Made by a program: the position numbers and the translations under genes
NCBI GenBank assembly: GCA_021405325.1
Contig: QWII01000115.1
Location: forward strand, 1 to 49,431
Direction: 5' to 3'
From: Caldilinea sp. CFX5
GTDB taxonomy: Bacteria; Chloroflexota; Anaerolineae; Caldilineales; Caldilineaceae
DNA: 49,431 nucleotides
The notes under the pieces: generated by a model
What the model saw: only the letters and a program-made list of their open reading frames with translations
Database searches by the model: none
Told to the model about the DNA's origin: nothing
Part shown: positions 1 through 10,167 of the stretch, piece after piece
Numbering within the stretch: position 1 is the stretch's first letter
Layout: every line of letters begins with the position of its first letter

Positions 1-2
1 TT

Positions 3-260
3 GCCCCCTTGCAAGAGACACGGCTCCTGCTGGAACGCAAGGGGCAACTTTTTATCGACCAGGGTGGTGCGGCACGCGAGGAACGAAGGCTGATTGATGA
101 ACGGCTGCAGGCCATTCGCACAGCCATGATCACCGATTTTCCCTTGGCTGCCGCCGAGGTGGGTATGCTACGCGAGCAAATCCGCGCCCAGGTTCTACAT
201 ATTCGTGATCTGGAACAAGCCGCCATTACGCAACTTCGAGTAATTATCAGCAAACCATAG
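3..260 (+). CDS. 3' end of an unrecognised helical protein (partial)
   Basis: The reading frame is open to the left edge of the window and ends at TAG 258-260, so only the last 85 or so residues are visible. A TTG at 9 is a possible internal start, but nothing requires it. The visible part is rich in Arg, Glu, Gln and Leu, with hydrophobic residues spaced as in a long amphipathic helix or coiled coil, and has no signal peptide or membrane segment. I do not recognise the family and assign no function. It is followed by a long non-coding gap, so it is probably the last gene of its transcript. Confidence 0.55.
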   Translation, partial: APLQETRLLLERKGQLFIDQGGAAREERRLIDERLQAIRTAMITDFPLAAAEVGMLREQIRAQVLHIRDLEQAAITQLRVIISKP

Positions 261-338
261 CACTTTCCCACCTAACCAAACCAGCGTCTGGATCAATGGC
301 AAGTGAAGGGCTTGACAGGGGTGTTCCCTTTTCACCAG

Positions 339-609
339 AGATGTAGGTGTGTTCTTGCCCTTTCTTTCAAAAGTTTCACGCGCTTATTTGTAATAATTAT
401 TAACCGTATTGGTAATAGGGGCTGTGGAATTGGGGATAACTTTTCTTGGTCAAGACCATACCCCTAGATCTTGTGTAGCGCCCGAGTTACGATACTGAAT
501 AGCGACACTGAACACAAGCGAGGATCGGGATTGTTTGCCGATAAGTTTTGGGATAATTTAGGATAGATAGGGAAAAACCGATCGCCAACAACTTATGACA
601 CCTACATCT
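339..609. repeat. 12-bp inverted repeat framing the AT-rich gap
   Basis: AGATGTAGGTGT at 339-350 recurs as its exact reverse complement at 598-609. The arms are about 250 bp apart and bracket the AT-rich part of the gap. They are too far apart for a terminator, and there is no transposase between them. Confidence 0.5.
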
Positions 610-709
610 AGGGAGCTTTATAACAACAGCTACTAGATTGGGGAAAGAAGGGGAAAATTGGTAGAACAATTATCCACAACTATCCGCCGCAAAATAGGGG
701 TTATCCCCA
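431..709. other. Cluster of DnaA-box-like sites, candidate replication origin
   Basis: The gap of about 700 bp before the first response regulator has no convincing gene. It holds a perfect DnaA box TTATCCACA at 670-678 and one-mismatch copies TTATCCCCA at 701-709 (plus) and 431-439 (minus). A weaker copy lies at 548-556 on the minus strand. The surrounding sequence is AT-rich, notably 380-415. The clustering and the parS site about 15 kb away fit an oriC, but dnaA and dnaN are not in the window. A fortuitous cluster remains possible. Confidence 0.35.
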
Positions 710-802
710 GGGTTTTCCGCAAAGAATGTCATCCATCATTTGCATTACTGGATTTTTGGTAAAAAAACCCGCAATTTATCTGAGGAAATTGTAATAGAAA
801 CC

Positions 803-811
803 TGCTACAAT
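803..811 (+). promoter_or_regulatory. Extended -10 promoter before the NarL-type regulator
   Basis: TGC-TACAAT at 803-811 matches an extended -10 element; no good -35 hexamer lies 17 bp upstream. The implied leader is about 160 nt and contains a small inverted repeat TCCTA/TAGGA near 845-861. Confidence 0.35.
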
Positions 812-978
812 GGGTTGGCTGTCTTATCAAGTTGATGAGCGACCGTCCTATATTCGTAGGATAACGCCTTACCGGATCAGCACAGCATTTTGTGATCGCT
901 TAATCGGAGCAATGGCCAGTCGCTTTCATTACTGATAGATAAGCCAGGGCGTACTAATTCAGCTTCTTGGAGAAGGGT

Positions 979-1644
979 ATGAATGAACGGATTCGTGTTT
1001 TAATTGCTGATGATCATCATGTGGTGCGTGGCGGCATCCGCGCCTTATTGGAAACCGAAGAAGATATTGATGTCATTGACGAAGCGGCGGACGGTGTTGA
1101 GACGGTCCTGAAGACCCGCTCGCTCAACCCTGATGTCATTCTCATGGACTTGATGATGCCGCGCAAAACTGGGATCGAGGCTATTGAGGAGATCAAACAA
1201 GAAGATCCGGATGCCCGCATTCTGGTACTGACAAGTTATTCGGATGACGAAAAGGTCTTTGCCGCCATCAAAGCCGGCGCTTTGGGCTATCTACTCAAGG
1301 AGACCTCGACTAAAGAGTTGTTACAGGCGATTCATGATGTCTACCGGGGTGAATCATCACTGCACCCGGCCATTGCGCGCAAGTTGATTCGTGAGTTGAA
1401 TCGTCCCTCCAATCTACCCCCTGCCGACGAACCGTTAACTGAACGAGAGATTGAAGTATTGATCTTTGTCGCCCGCGGCTACTCGAACCAAGATATTGCC
1501 AACGCCCTCTTTATCAGTGAGCGGACGGTGCGCACCCACGTCAGCAACATTCTGAGCAAATTACATCTGGCCAATCGCACCCAAGCTGCACTCTATGCAC
1601 TCAAGGAAGGGTTGACCAATTTGGAAGAGGCCAGCAAGTGGTAA
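979..1644 (+). CDS. NarL/FixJ-family response regulator
   Basis: A two-component transcription regulator of 221 residues, the usual NarL length. The receiver domain (about 1-125) has the acidic pair Asp11-Asp12, the phospho-acceptor Asp57 in ILMDLMMP, the switch Thr85 and the invariant Lys107. A LuxR-type helix-turn-helix follows at about 153-205 (LTEREIEVL ... ISERTVRTHVSNIL). I start at ATG 979 because GGAGAAGGG sits just upstream; an in-frame TTG at 967 lies inside that ribosome site. No sensor kinase gene is next to it, so the signal is unknown. It is separated by 265 bp from a second regulator of a different class and is probably transcribed alone. Confidence 0.9.
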   Translation: MNERIRVLIADDHHVVRGGIRALLETEEDIDVIDEAADGVETVLKTRSLNPDVILMDLMMPRKTGIEAIEEIKQEDPDARILVLTSYSDDEKVFAAIKAGALGYLLKETSTKELLQAIHDVYRGESSLHPAIARKLIRELNRPSNLPPADEPLTEREIEVLIFVARGYSNQDIANALFISERTVRTHVSNILSKLHLANRTQAALYALKEGLTNLEEASKW

Positions 1645-1909
1645 AATAAAGGGTTGCATAAATATCTGGTAATCTCCATTGGCGTAATTTTGCTATGGCG
1701 TTACAAGATGTACAATTCTTTATTTGAAATCCTAACGAGAAACGCGTGTCACGTCTCTATAATCTGTCGTATGGTGAGCACTTATTCGCGCTTCTTTTGT
1801 TGTAAGCAATATTCATCGTTTTGCAGATGCTCGAACACCATTCGTCATGTAAGAATAGGTTATAGAAAAATTACGTGATGTTGACACGCGTGTGATTGGA
1901 GGCGAACCA

Positions 1910-2821
1910 TTGAACCCTCAGTTAACTAGTCCTGCTCATAGAGATAAACGTCCTGCGCCGCCGAGCGAAACTGCCGTCAGCAGCGGCGCTGCTAAGGTAG
2001 ATGATAAGATCAACATCCTGGTGGCTGACGATGAGAAGATGATGCTCCAATTGCTTTCCATGTCGTTGCAACGGCTCGGCTATCATGTGGTCACTGCCGA
2101 AAATGGCCTGGAAGCGATTGAACTCTTTGATCGCCATCATTTTGACCTGGTGTTACTTGATGTCCTCATGCCCGGCATGGACGGCTTTACCGCCTGTGCC
2201 GAGATCCGTAAGCGATCTGATATTCCCGTCGTCATGTTGACGGCGCTCAGTCGCCCCGATGACATTGTGCGTGGCCTGGAAATTGGCGCCGACAATTATA
2301 TTGTCAAGCCCTTTACCTTTAAAGAGGTCGAAGCCAAATTGCGCGCCATTCTGCGCCGCACCAACTTCCAGAATAATCAATATGTCTTCCAAATTATTGA
2401 GCGGGGTGACATCCGCTTGAACAGCGAAGTGCATCAGGTCACCGTCGGCGGCATCGCCGTTGAGTTGACCGGCACCGAATTTCAGTTGCTGCACTTCCTC
2501 ATGACTCATGCGGACCAGACCGTAAGCAAAGAAGAATTGCTGGAAGCTGTCTGGGGTTATGATTCGACCGATGGCTCCAACCTGGTGGAAGTTGCCATTA
2601 GTCGTCTCCGCAAAAAGATTGAAAAAGACCCGGCCCGCCCTGATCGTCTGCTTACGGTGCGCGGGATCGGTTATCGTTTCGCCAGCGGCAAAGCCATCAA
2701 AAGCGAAGCGGCCCTGGCCGGCCACAAAATGCAAACCCCCCCGCCGACGCTTACGCCTCATCGTCCGCCCATCACCATTAATGATGCGCTCGATAGCGAA
2801 AAGATGGTCGCCACCTTTTAA
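1910..2821 (+). CDS. OmpR/PhoB-family response regulator
   Basis: A DNA-binding response regulator of 303 residues. A polar N-terminal extension of about 33 residues precedes the receiver, which has Asp40-Asp41, phospho-acceptor Asp84 (LVLLDVLMPG), Thr110 and Lys133. A winged-helix OmpR domain follows at about 165-260 (ELTGTEFQLL, VEVAISRLRKKIE, TVRGIGYRF). A Pro-rich tail of about 40 residues is unusual for the family. The start is TTG 1910, seven bases after GGAGG; the in-frame GTG 1892 lies upstream of that site. No histidine kinase is adjacent, so it is an orphan here. The gene ends before a strong hairpin. Confidence 0.9.
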   Translation: MNPQLTSPAHRDKRPAPPSETAVSSGAAKVDDKINILVADDEKMMLQLLSMSLQRLGYHVVTAENGLEAIELFDRHHFDLVLLDVLMPGMDGFTACAEIRKRSDIPVVMLTALSRPDDIVRGLEIGADNYIVKPFTFKEVEAKLRAILRRTNFQNNQYVFQIIERGDIRLNSEVHQVTVGGIAVELTGTEFQLLHFLMTHADQTVSKEELLEAVWGYDSTDGSNLVEVAISRLRKKIEKDPARPDRLLTVRGIGYRFASGKAIKSEAALAGHKMQTPPPTLTPHRPPITINDALDSEKMVATF

Positions 2822-2892
2822 GCCACAACTGGCTATGGCTGCCTTTCATTCTCTGTCCTTGCCGTTTCCATTCATCAACAAGCCCTTTTCCG

Positions 2893-2946
2893 ATTCAGTA
2901 TTTCTGACGCCCGGTATAAAAATCGCAGGCGTCAGAAATGCTGAAT
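2893..2946 (+). terminator. Long hairpin after the OmpR-type regulator
   Basis: The arms at 2893-2911 and 2928-2946 pair over 19 bp with one G-T wobble, enclose a 16-nt loop and are followed by TTTTATTT. This fits an intrinsic terminator for the upstream regulator. The rest of 2822-3148 holds only a 19-bp tandem duplication and the upstream region of the protease. Confidence 0.7.
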
Positions 2947-2981
2947 TTTATTTCCCATAAATCGCAACGCGCGCCGGCTTG

Positions 2982-3019
2982 GTGGTCGCATTCTTTCCGC
3001 GTGGTCGCATTCTTTCCGC
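2982..3019. repeat. 19-bp perfect tandem duplication
   Basis: GTGGTCGCATTCTTTCCGC occurs twice head to tail (2982-3000 and 3001-3019). It lies between the hairpin and the HtrA gene. It may be a duplicated regulator site or a simple slippage product; I cannot tell which. Confidence 0.8.
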
Positions 3020-3148
3020 GTCTGCCTGCCTGCTTACCGAATCGCCTTCTCTTCGTGGTAGAATAGACCCCATCAATTCGTTGCCAATGACGCGTGCCAA
3101 TGAACGCTTATTGGTCATTGCTCACTGGCCTTCCCTTGCTGGTGTAGG

Positions 3149-4390
3149 ATGGGACCTGTGTACAACGATCTCACAAAAATTCAGCGACCGCGCAAAATCG
3201 TATTGCGCTATCTGACGCTAGGCGTTCTTTTGCTCTTGCTGTGGGTGGTCGGCTGTCAACCGGGCCAGTTGCCCCAGTTCATCCCGGCCATGCGCACGCC
3301 AATGCTGGTGCCGACCTTTACGCCGACGCCGGCGCCTTTGGCGGCCGCGCGGGCGCCCACCGAAGATTCCGCCTTTGTTGACGCCCAAGGGTTGGATATT
3401 GCCGAACGGCGCATTATCAACGTCTATGAACGGGTGGCGCCGTCGGTAGTCAGCATCACCACACAGGTCTTGCGCCGCGGTTTCTTTTTTGAGGTTCCCG
3501 ACGAAGGCGCCGGCTCCGGCTTTATCCTCGACCAGGAAGGCCATATTCTTACCAACTACCATGTCATTGACGGCGCCCAATCGATTGATGTCAGTATCAA
3601 CGACGATTTTGTCGCGCCGGCGACGGTTGTCGGTATCGACCGGCGTAATGATATTGCCGTTCTCAAAGTGGAGGCGCCGGCAGAGATTCTGCGACCGGTG
3701 GAACTGGGTAGTTCCGCAAATTTGCAGGTCGGCCAGCGCGCCATTGCCATCGGCAACCCTTTTGGGCAATTTGGCCGCACCTTGACCATTGGGGTGATCA
3801 GCTCGTTGAACCGCACCATCGAAGGCTCGGATAACCGCACCATCACCGGCATCATTCAAACCGACGCCGCCATCAACCGGGGCAACTCCGGCGGGCCGCT
3901 GCTCGATTCGAGTGGACGGGTGATTGGTATTAACACGGCCATCTTCAGCCCTACCGGCACCAGCGCCGGCGTCGGCTTTGCTGTGCCGGTCGATACGGTG
4001 AAGCGGCTACTGCCTGATCTGCTGGCGCTGGGACGCTATCGCCACCCATGGCTGGGGGTGCGTTATGCCTACGAGTTGACCGCCAGTCTCGCCAACGCGT
4101 TGGAACTTTCCACCGAACAGGGTTTGTTGATTGTCCAGTTGTATGATCGCAGCCCCCTGGCCCAGGCTGACGTGCGCGGCGCCCAGCAGGAGATCGTCGT
4201 GGGCAACCAGCGGGTCTATGTTGGTGGTGATATTCTGATCGCGATTGACGGTAGCCCGGTCCAGACGCTGGATGGCATGGAGACGCTGTTGGAGGACAAT
4301 TACACGGTCGGCGACCCGGTGACAGTGACACTCGTGCGCGATGAGCAGCCATTTGATCTGACGGTTGAACTGGCGGAAGAACCAAACTAA
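3149..4390 (+). CDS. HtrA/DegP-type serine protease, predicted lipoprotein
   Basis: An S1C serine protease for quality control of exported proteins, 413 residues. The N-terminus has a basic stretch, a Leu-rich hydrophobic segment (about 20-34) and a lipobox VVGC with Cys36, so the mature protein is probably lipid-anchored. A Pro/Thr-rich linker (about 47-70) precedes the trypsin-like domain with the full triad: His138 (TNYHVI), Asp168 (RRNDIAVL) and Ser247 (GNSGGP). One PDZ domain follows from about 300. The gene ends directly against the convergent homoserine dehydrogenase gene, with no room for a separate terminator. The ATG at 3149 is chosen because it leaves a normal signal peptide. Confidence 0.93.
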   Translation: MGPVYNDLTKIQRPRKIVLRYLTLGVLLLLLWVVGCQPGQLPQFIPAMRTPMLVPTFTPTPAPLAAARAPTEDSAFVDAQGLDIAERRIINVYERVAPSVVSITTQVLRRGFFFEVPDEGAGSGFILDQEGHILTNYHVIDGAQSIDVSINDDFVAPATVVGIDRRNDIAVLKVEAPAEILRPVELGSSANLQVGQRAIAIGNPFGQFGRTLTIGVISSLNRTIEGSDNRTITGIIQTDAAINRGNSGGPLLDSSGRVIGINTAIFSPTGTSAGVGFAVPVDTVKRLLPDLLALGRYRHPWLGVRYAYELTASLANALELSTEQGLLIVQLYDRSPLAQADVRGAQQEIVVGNQRVYVGGDILIAIDGSPVQTLDGMETLLEDNYTVGDPVTVTLVRDEQPFDLTVELAEEPN

Positions 4391-5419
4391 TCAAGCGCCA
4401 CGCGTAAAAAGATTGACTGCATCCCGTAACATAGCGGACGCCGTTGGTAGCGGGCTATCTTCCCAGATTTTGTGATACAACTTGCCGTAGAGGTCGCTGT
4501 GGATTTCAATGCCCATCTCCCAGCCGCTGCAACTGCCCAGAAAATCGCTTTGGGGAAGAACCTTCGGCGCAACGGTGAGGTGGTAGCCCTGGTCAGTACG
4601 CTGGGCGGTGGCGACCAGTTTGATGGTGCGACCGTGGCGCGCTTCGGCCTGTAATTGTTCGGTGGTGACGCCAGTCATGCCCATGACCTCGACATCCTGA
4701 AGTGTGGTGTGGATGCCAAGGATGCTGTTGGCAATGATGACCAATTTGTTGGCCGTGTCCCACCCTTCAACATCTAGGGATGGATCGGCTTCGGCGATGC
4801 CACGACGTTGAGCTTCAGCCAGAGCATCGGCAAAGGAGCGCCCGCTGTTCATCTCAGCCAGGATAAAGTTGCTGGTGCTGTTGAAGATGCCCCGTAGCAT
4901 GGTAATATCTGCTGCAATCAGATCGCGTTGCCCGATATTGATGATCGGCAGGGCGCCGCAAACCGTGGCGCTATAGGCCAGTCCCACCTTTTTCTGTGCC
5001 GCCAACTCATGCAATTCCCGAAAGGCCAGCACCAACGGCCCTTTGTTCGCCAAGACTACATTCATGCCACAAGCCAACGCCGTGCGGGTGACGCTCAAGC
5101 CCGGCTCGCCATCTTTGAGATTGACGGGCGAGGCTTCCAACACCAAATCACAGTCGGTTTCCTGTAAAACTTGGGGGAGCGGCGCGTTGACAACTTCCTG
5201 TAAAGTGTTGAGACGACCGCCGTTGCGTTTGAAATGGTAAAGTTCCTGCGGATCAAAGCCGGCGGCGCGTCGAACCACGCCGCTGCTATCGGCAGCCAGT
5301 ACAATGCGAAAGCTTAGATCATATTGCGCCTGTAGACGCTCTGCCTTGCGCGTCAGGATTTCCAAAAAGCTGCGGTTGACGGCCCCGACGCCGATGAGCG
5401 CTGTACGGATTTCGGGCAT
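4391..5419 (-). CDS. hom: Homoserine dehydrogenase
   Basis: Reduces aspartate semialdehyde to homoserine in the threonine/methionine branch of the aspartate pathway; cytoplasmic. 342 residues, the short form without a C-terminal ACT domain. The N-terminal nucleotide-binding motif GVGAVN is at 10-15, the NK motif ends at Lys126, and the catalytic domain has the NSTSNF motif at about 180-185 and EADPSLDVEGWD at about 210-221. The start is the ATG at 5417-5419, with GGAG seven bases upstream. A longer frame to 5452 would run through the palindrome that ends carA and is unlikely. It is the last gene of the minus-strand biosynthetic run. Without an ACT domain, threonine inhibition through that domain is not expected. 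Confidence 0.92.
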   Translation of the reverse strand: MPEIRTALIGVGAVNRSFLEILTRKAERLQAQYDLSFRIVLAADSSGVVRRAAGFDPQELYHFKRNGGRLNTLQEVVNAPLPQVLQETDCDLVLEASPVNLKDGEPGLSVTRTALACGMNVVLANKGPLVLAFRELHELAAQKKVGLAYSATVCGALPIINIGQRDLIAADITMLRGIFNSTSNFILAEMNSGRSFADALAEAQRRGIAEADPSLDVEGWDTANKLVIIANSILGIHTTLQDVEVMGMTGVTTEQLQAEARHGRTIKLVATAQRTDQGYHLTVAPKVLPQSDFLGSCSGWEMGIEIHSDLYGKLYHKIWEDSPLPTASAMLRDAVNLFTRGA

Positions 5420-5437
5420 GAGGATCTCCAGGAGAAG

Positions 5438-5473
5438 AATAGAATGCGGCACCCACTGGGTGCCGCATTCTAT

Positions 5474-5474
<1 letters not shown>
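5438..5474 (-). terminator. 18-bp perfect palindrome between carA and hom
   Basis: The arms at 5438-5455 and 5457-5474 are exact reverse complements around a single base. The element begins inside the carA stop codon and ends just before the hom ribosome site. It has no T-run, so it may be a partial terminator, an RNA processing site or a bidirectional hairpin. Confidence 0.6.
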
Positions 5475-6652
<1,178 letters not shown>

Positions 6653-6665
6653 CGGCACACTCGTT

Positions 6666-7286
<621 letters not shown>

Positions 7287-7570
7287 CTTCTTGTATCCTC
7301 TTTGTTCACTGGGGCTGTTTTATCTACAGCCGTCAACCATGCCGATCAAATGGTGATGAACGAAACCACCTGAAAAATACGCGTCGCGCCTTTTCTTGGT
7401 TGCAGCAATTTGCCAACGTCCATCTTGTACGCAAAAGTCTGGCATCCGTTCCCGGTCGCGACCTGACCATCTCTTGGGCCATCATACATTTCACCTGTTT
7501 CCTAACCCGAATCGTTGTCATCGATCCGGTTGTTTGTGCCTTCTGAATCTTCGACTGGCCTGTCTACTTT

Positions 7571-7632
7571 GTAGGCAGACAGGTAGACACGTCTATCCCC
7601 TATCTACCTGTCTACCTGTCTACCTGTCTACC
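7571..7632 (-). repeat. 8-bp tandem repeats forming a hairpin after argD
   Basis: The unit TCTACCTG is repeated about four times up to the argD stop codon (7600-7632). The start of the block (about 7571-7586) is complementary to the repeats, so minus-strand RNA can form a hairpin in several registers. It may act as the argD terminator. The rest of 7287-7631 shows nothing else I can support. Confidence 0.65.
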
Positions 7633-8846
7633 TACATCGTCTGCAAAATATCCCCGACCGCCTGCACCGCCTGGGCCAGTTCCTCCTTGGTGATGATCAA
7701 CGGCGGGACAAAGCGCAGGACATTGGCGCCGGCGCTGACCAGAATGACCCCTTTGTCGTAGCCTTTTTCCACAATAGGGCCAACTTCAATATCCATCTCC
7801 ACGCCGACCAACAACCCTTCGCCCCGCACTTCCTTGATGTGGGGGCTGTTGAGTTCGGCCAGGAGTTCCTTGAGGTAATCCCCCTTTTCTTTGACGCTGC
7901 TCAAGAATGACGGCTCGGCAATGCGCGTCACCACATGGTGGGCGACATGGGTGGTGAAAGGGTTGGCGGCAAAGGTGCTGGCGTGATCGCCCTTGTGGAT
8001 CGTGTCGGCCACCTTCTGGCGCATCATGATGGCGCCGATGGGCAAGCCGCCGGCCAACGGTTTCGCCAGCGTCATCAGATCCGGTTCAATCACGCCGCCT
8101 GGCGCATCGGGACCGCCGGAAACCGTGACATGACCCCACAAATTGCCGGTGCGACCGAGACCGCATTGCACTTCATCATAGATCAGCAGCGCGTCATATT
8201 GATCGGCCAGGGCGCGCAGACCAGCCAAAAACTCACGGCTGGCCGGATAGACGCCGCCTTCGCCCTGAATCGGTTCGACGATGATGGCGCAGACGCTCTC
8301 ATCCATCTGTTCGCGGGCGCTTTCCAGATTGTTGAACTCGGCAAAGCGCACGCCGGGCATCAAGGGCTTGAAGGGGTCTTGATATTTGGCGCGGGGCGTC
8401 GCCGCCAGACTGCCAAAGAGGCGACCATGAAAGGCGTTGGTGAAGGCAATGATGTTATACTTGTCTTCATGACCATGCTCGCGTGCATAACGCCGGGCAA
8501 ACTTAAAGGCCCCTTCGTTGGCATCGGCGCCGGTCAGGCTGAAGTGAACCTTGTCGGCAAAGCTGTTTTCACACAGGAACTTCGCCAGACGGGTCTGGGG
8601 TTCGGTGTGATAGAGGTTGCTGACATGAAACATGCCGGTACTGGTCGCTTCCTGGATCGCCTGTTTGACGCCGGGGTCGTTATAGCCCAGTGAATTGACG
8701 GCAATGCCGGCCACACAATCGATGTAGACCTTGCCGTCGGTGTCATACAAGGTGCTGCCCTCGCCACCGGCCAGGACAAAGGGCGGGCGACTGTAGACCC
8801 CAAGAATGTACTCCTGCTCGGCTGCGATAACGCTTTGCTTATCCAT
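7632..8846 (-). CDS. argD: Acetylornithine aminotransferase
   Basis: PLP-dependent class III aminotransferase of 404 residues that converts N-acetylglutamate semialdehyde to N-acetylornithine. The PLP lysine is Lys262 (TLAKPLAGGLP), the cofactor Asp224 lies in LIYDEVQCG, and the phosphate-binding region reads SLTGADANEGAFKFAR. The last is slightly unlike the usual NSGAEANE. A short Gly/Pro insertion occurs around 242-251. It lies between argB and the GNAT gene on the same strand with 125 bp to argB, so cotranscription is possible but a hairpin intervenes. Ornithine or GABA aminotransferase activity cannot be excluded from sequence, but the context argues for ArgD. Confidence 0.92.
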   Translation of the reverse strand: MDKQSVIAAEQEYILGVYSRPPFVLAGGEGSTLYDTDGKVYIDCVAGIAVNSLGYNDPGVKQAIQEATSTGMFHVSNLYHTEPQTRLAKFLCENSFADKVHFSLTGADANEGAFKFARRYAREHGHEDKYNIIAFTNAFHGRLFGSLAATPRAKYQDPFKPLMPGVRFAEFNNLESAREQMDESVCAIIVEPIQGEGGVYPASREFLAGLRALADQYDALLIYDEVQCGLGRTGNLWGHVTVSGGPDAPGGVIEPDLMTLAKPLAGGLPIGAIMMRQKVADTIHKGDHASTFAANPFTTHVAHHVVTRIAEPSFLSSVKEKGDYLKELLAELNSPHIKEVRGEGLLVGVEMDIEVGPIVEKGYDKGVILVSAGANVLRFVPPLIITKEELAQAVQAVGDILQTM

Positions 8847-8900
8847 GACTTTTCTTCCTCCCTGTCTGCTTGTAAAAAATCGTCGATGATTCTGTTGTGA

Positions 8901-8962
8901 GGAGATTGAGAGATACAGAGATTCATTACTACTACACGTAATCTCTCAATCTCTCAATCTCC
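8901..8962. repeat. 14-bp inverted repeat between argB and argD
   Basis: GGAGATTGAGAGAT at 8901-8914 pairs exactly with 8949-8962 and almost exactly with an overlapping copy at 8941-8954. The right side is thus two registers of one repeat. It could partly terminate argB transcripts or stabilise mRNA ends. Confidence 0.6.
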
Positions 8963-8971
8963 CCCTGCTTG

Positions 8972-9787
8972 TTATTTTGAACCGACAATCCCGGTGCCGC
9001 TATCTTCCTGCACACCGGCCAAATTGGTAATGACAGCCTGCGCCACTCCTCCCCGCACCGCCTCGGTGGCGCTACGCACTTTGGGGATCATGCCGCCCGT
9101 AATAATGCCTTCTTCGATCCACTGTTCGGCCTGGCTGGCGGTGACGGCGCGCACCACCCGTCCCGCCACCAGAATGCCCGGCACATTGCTGATAAAGACC
9201 AGCTTGATCGCCCCCAACTTGGCGGCAATGGCGGTGGCGGCGTGGTCGGCGTTGACGTTGTAGCTCAGGGCGTCCAGGCTGCCAAAGCTGATCGGGCTGA
9301 CGACCGGGACAATGTTGCCGGCGATCAGCACTTGCAACAATTGATCATTGACATCACGAATGTCGCCGACCCGCCCCAGGTCGCCCAGCGGGTGCCACAT
9401 CTTTTCGACGTAGATCGTGCCGGCGTCCACGCCACTGATGCCGGCGGCCATAATATCGGCATTGACTAACGCGCGCACAATGCGCTTGTTCATCAGGCCG
9501 CTCAAGACCATCTCGGCCACATCCATGCTGGCGTCATCGGTCACGCGCAGCCCTTCAATAAAGGCGGTTTTCAGCCCCAGCCGCTGCTGGTAATCGGCAA
9601 TCGCCTTGCCGCCGCCATGCACTACCACTGGAAAATGGCCCTGATCCAGCGTCGCCTTTACCGCCTGCGCCAGACCAAACAAAAACGATTCATCATCCAA
9701 CTCATTGCCGCCCACCTTCAACACCACAATAAACCTGGGTGTCGTTTCCGCATCTGTATCTGCTTGATTGAGTGAGAGTGTTTCCAT
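8972..9787 (-). CDS. argB: Acetylglutamate kinase
   Basis: Phosphorylates N-acetylglutamate, the second step of arginine synthesis; cytoplasmic. 271 residues. Family motifs are the ATP-binding KVGGNEL near 24-30, VVHGGGKAI near 54-62 and RVTDDASMD near 81-89. NVNADHAA and the C-terminal GGMIPK lysine motif follow. Start is the ATG at 9787, giving a polar leader of about 17 residues. It lies between argC and argD but two hairpins separate it from argC, so argB may have its own promoter in the 380 bp gap. I see no ArgR-type operator. Confidence 0.94.
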   Translation of the reverse strand: METLSLNQADTDAETTPRFIVVLKVGGNELDDESFLFGLAQAVKATLDQGHFPVVVHGGGKAIADYQQRLGLKTAFIEGLRVTDDASMDVAEMVLSGLMNKRIVRALVNADIMAAGISGVDAGTIYVEKMWHPLGDLGRVGDIRDVNDQLLQVLIAGNIVPVVSPISFGSLDALSYNVNADHAATAIAAKLGAIKLVFISNVPGILVAGRVVRAVTASQAEQWIEEGIITGGMIPKVRSATEAVRGGVAQAVITNLAGVQEDSGTGIVGSK

Positions 9788-9840
9788 CTTCGTTATTTCT
9801 CATTTTTTCATTGTCAGAAACCCACGGTTCGTGTAATTAA

Positions 9841-9908
9841 GGTTCGTTCTCTGGAACAATTTGACAAAATTAAGGCATTTTTCCTATATTTCCAGAGAGC
9901 GTCGAACC
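9841..9908. repeat. Imperfect inverted repeat upstream of argB
   Basis: GGTTCG..CTCTGGA (9841-9855) faces TCCAGAG..CGAACC (9891-9908) across an AT-rich loop. It lies 54 bp before the argB start and could be an operator or leader hairpin. No clean promoter was identified. Confidence 0.35.
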
Positions 9909-10008
9909 GAGGGTCAGAATACCGATTTATCAAAGATTTCGGTAACTACCAAGCCACCCCCTCCGCGCCCAGTGGCTCACCCTGAGGGTTCCCGCTTTTA
10001 GGCGCGTC

Positions 10009-10051
10009 CCCCCTGCTAAGGGGAGGAACTGTCCCTCCCCTTAGCAGGGGG
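10009..10051. repeat. 18-bp palindromic element in the argC-argB gap
   Basis: The arms 10009-10026 and 10034-10051 are exact reverse complements built on CCCTGCTAAGGGGAGG, with a 7-nt loop. G-rich sequence follows. The form is that of an interspersed palindromic repeat rather than a classical terminator, though it may stop transcription from argC. Confidence 0.7.
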
Positions 10052-10095
10052 AGGGTAGGTGGGGGTTAGAGGTTAAGAGGGGGTTAGTAGTTACA

Positions 10096-10153
10096 GATTT
10101 CGCAGATTACGCAGATTTATTTTATTTTTATTATCTGCGTAATCTGTGAAATC
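10096..10153 (-). terminator. 21-bp hairpin after argC
   Basis: The arms 10096-10116 and 10133-10153 pair over 21 bp with one wobble and enclose a 16-nt loop made only of A and T. It starts 14 bp after the argC stop and is the likely argC terminator. Confidence 0.65.
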
Positions 10154-10167
10154 TTTGATTCCTCTTA

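Noticed and set aside
487..669. Minus-strand frame of 60 codons in the origin-like gap
   Set aside because: No ribosome site and no recognisable features; it crosses the inverted repeat and the DnaA-box-like sites.
1654..1878. Open frame of 74 codons between the two response regulators
   Set aside because: No ribosome site, Cys- and Arg-rich composition unlike neighbours, and AT-rich sequence; it looks like non-coding spacer.
3034..3064. HtrA promoter TTACCG / TAGAAT
   Set aside because: Spacing of 19 bp and weak hexamers; not convincing enough to list.
7333..7521. Minus-strand frame between the GNAT gene and argD
   Set aside because: Arg-rich composition typical of a chance frame, with no ribosome site and no similarity recognised.
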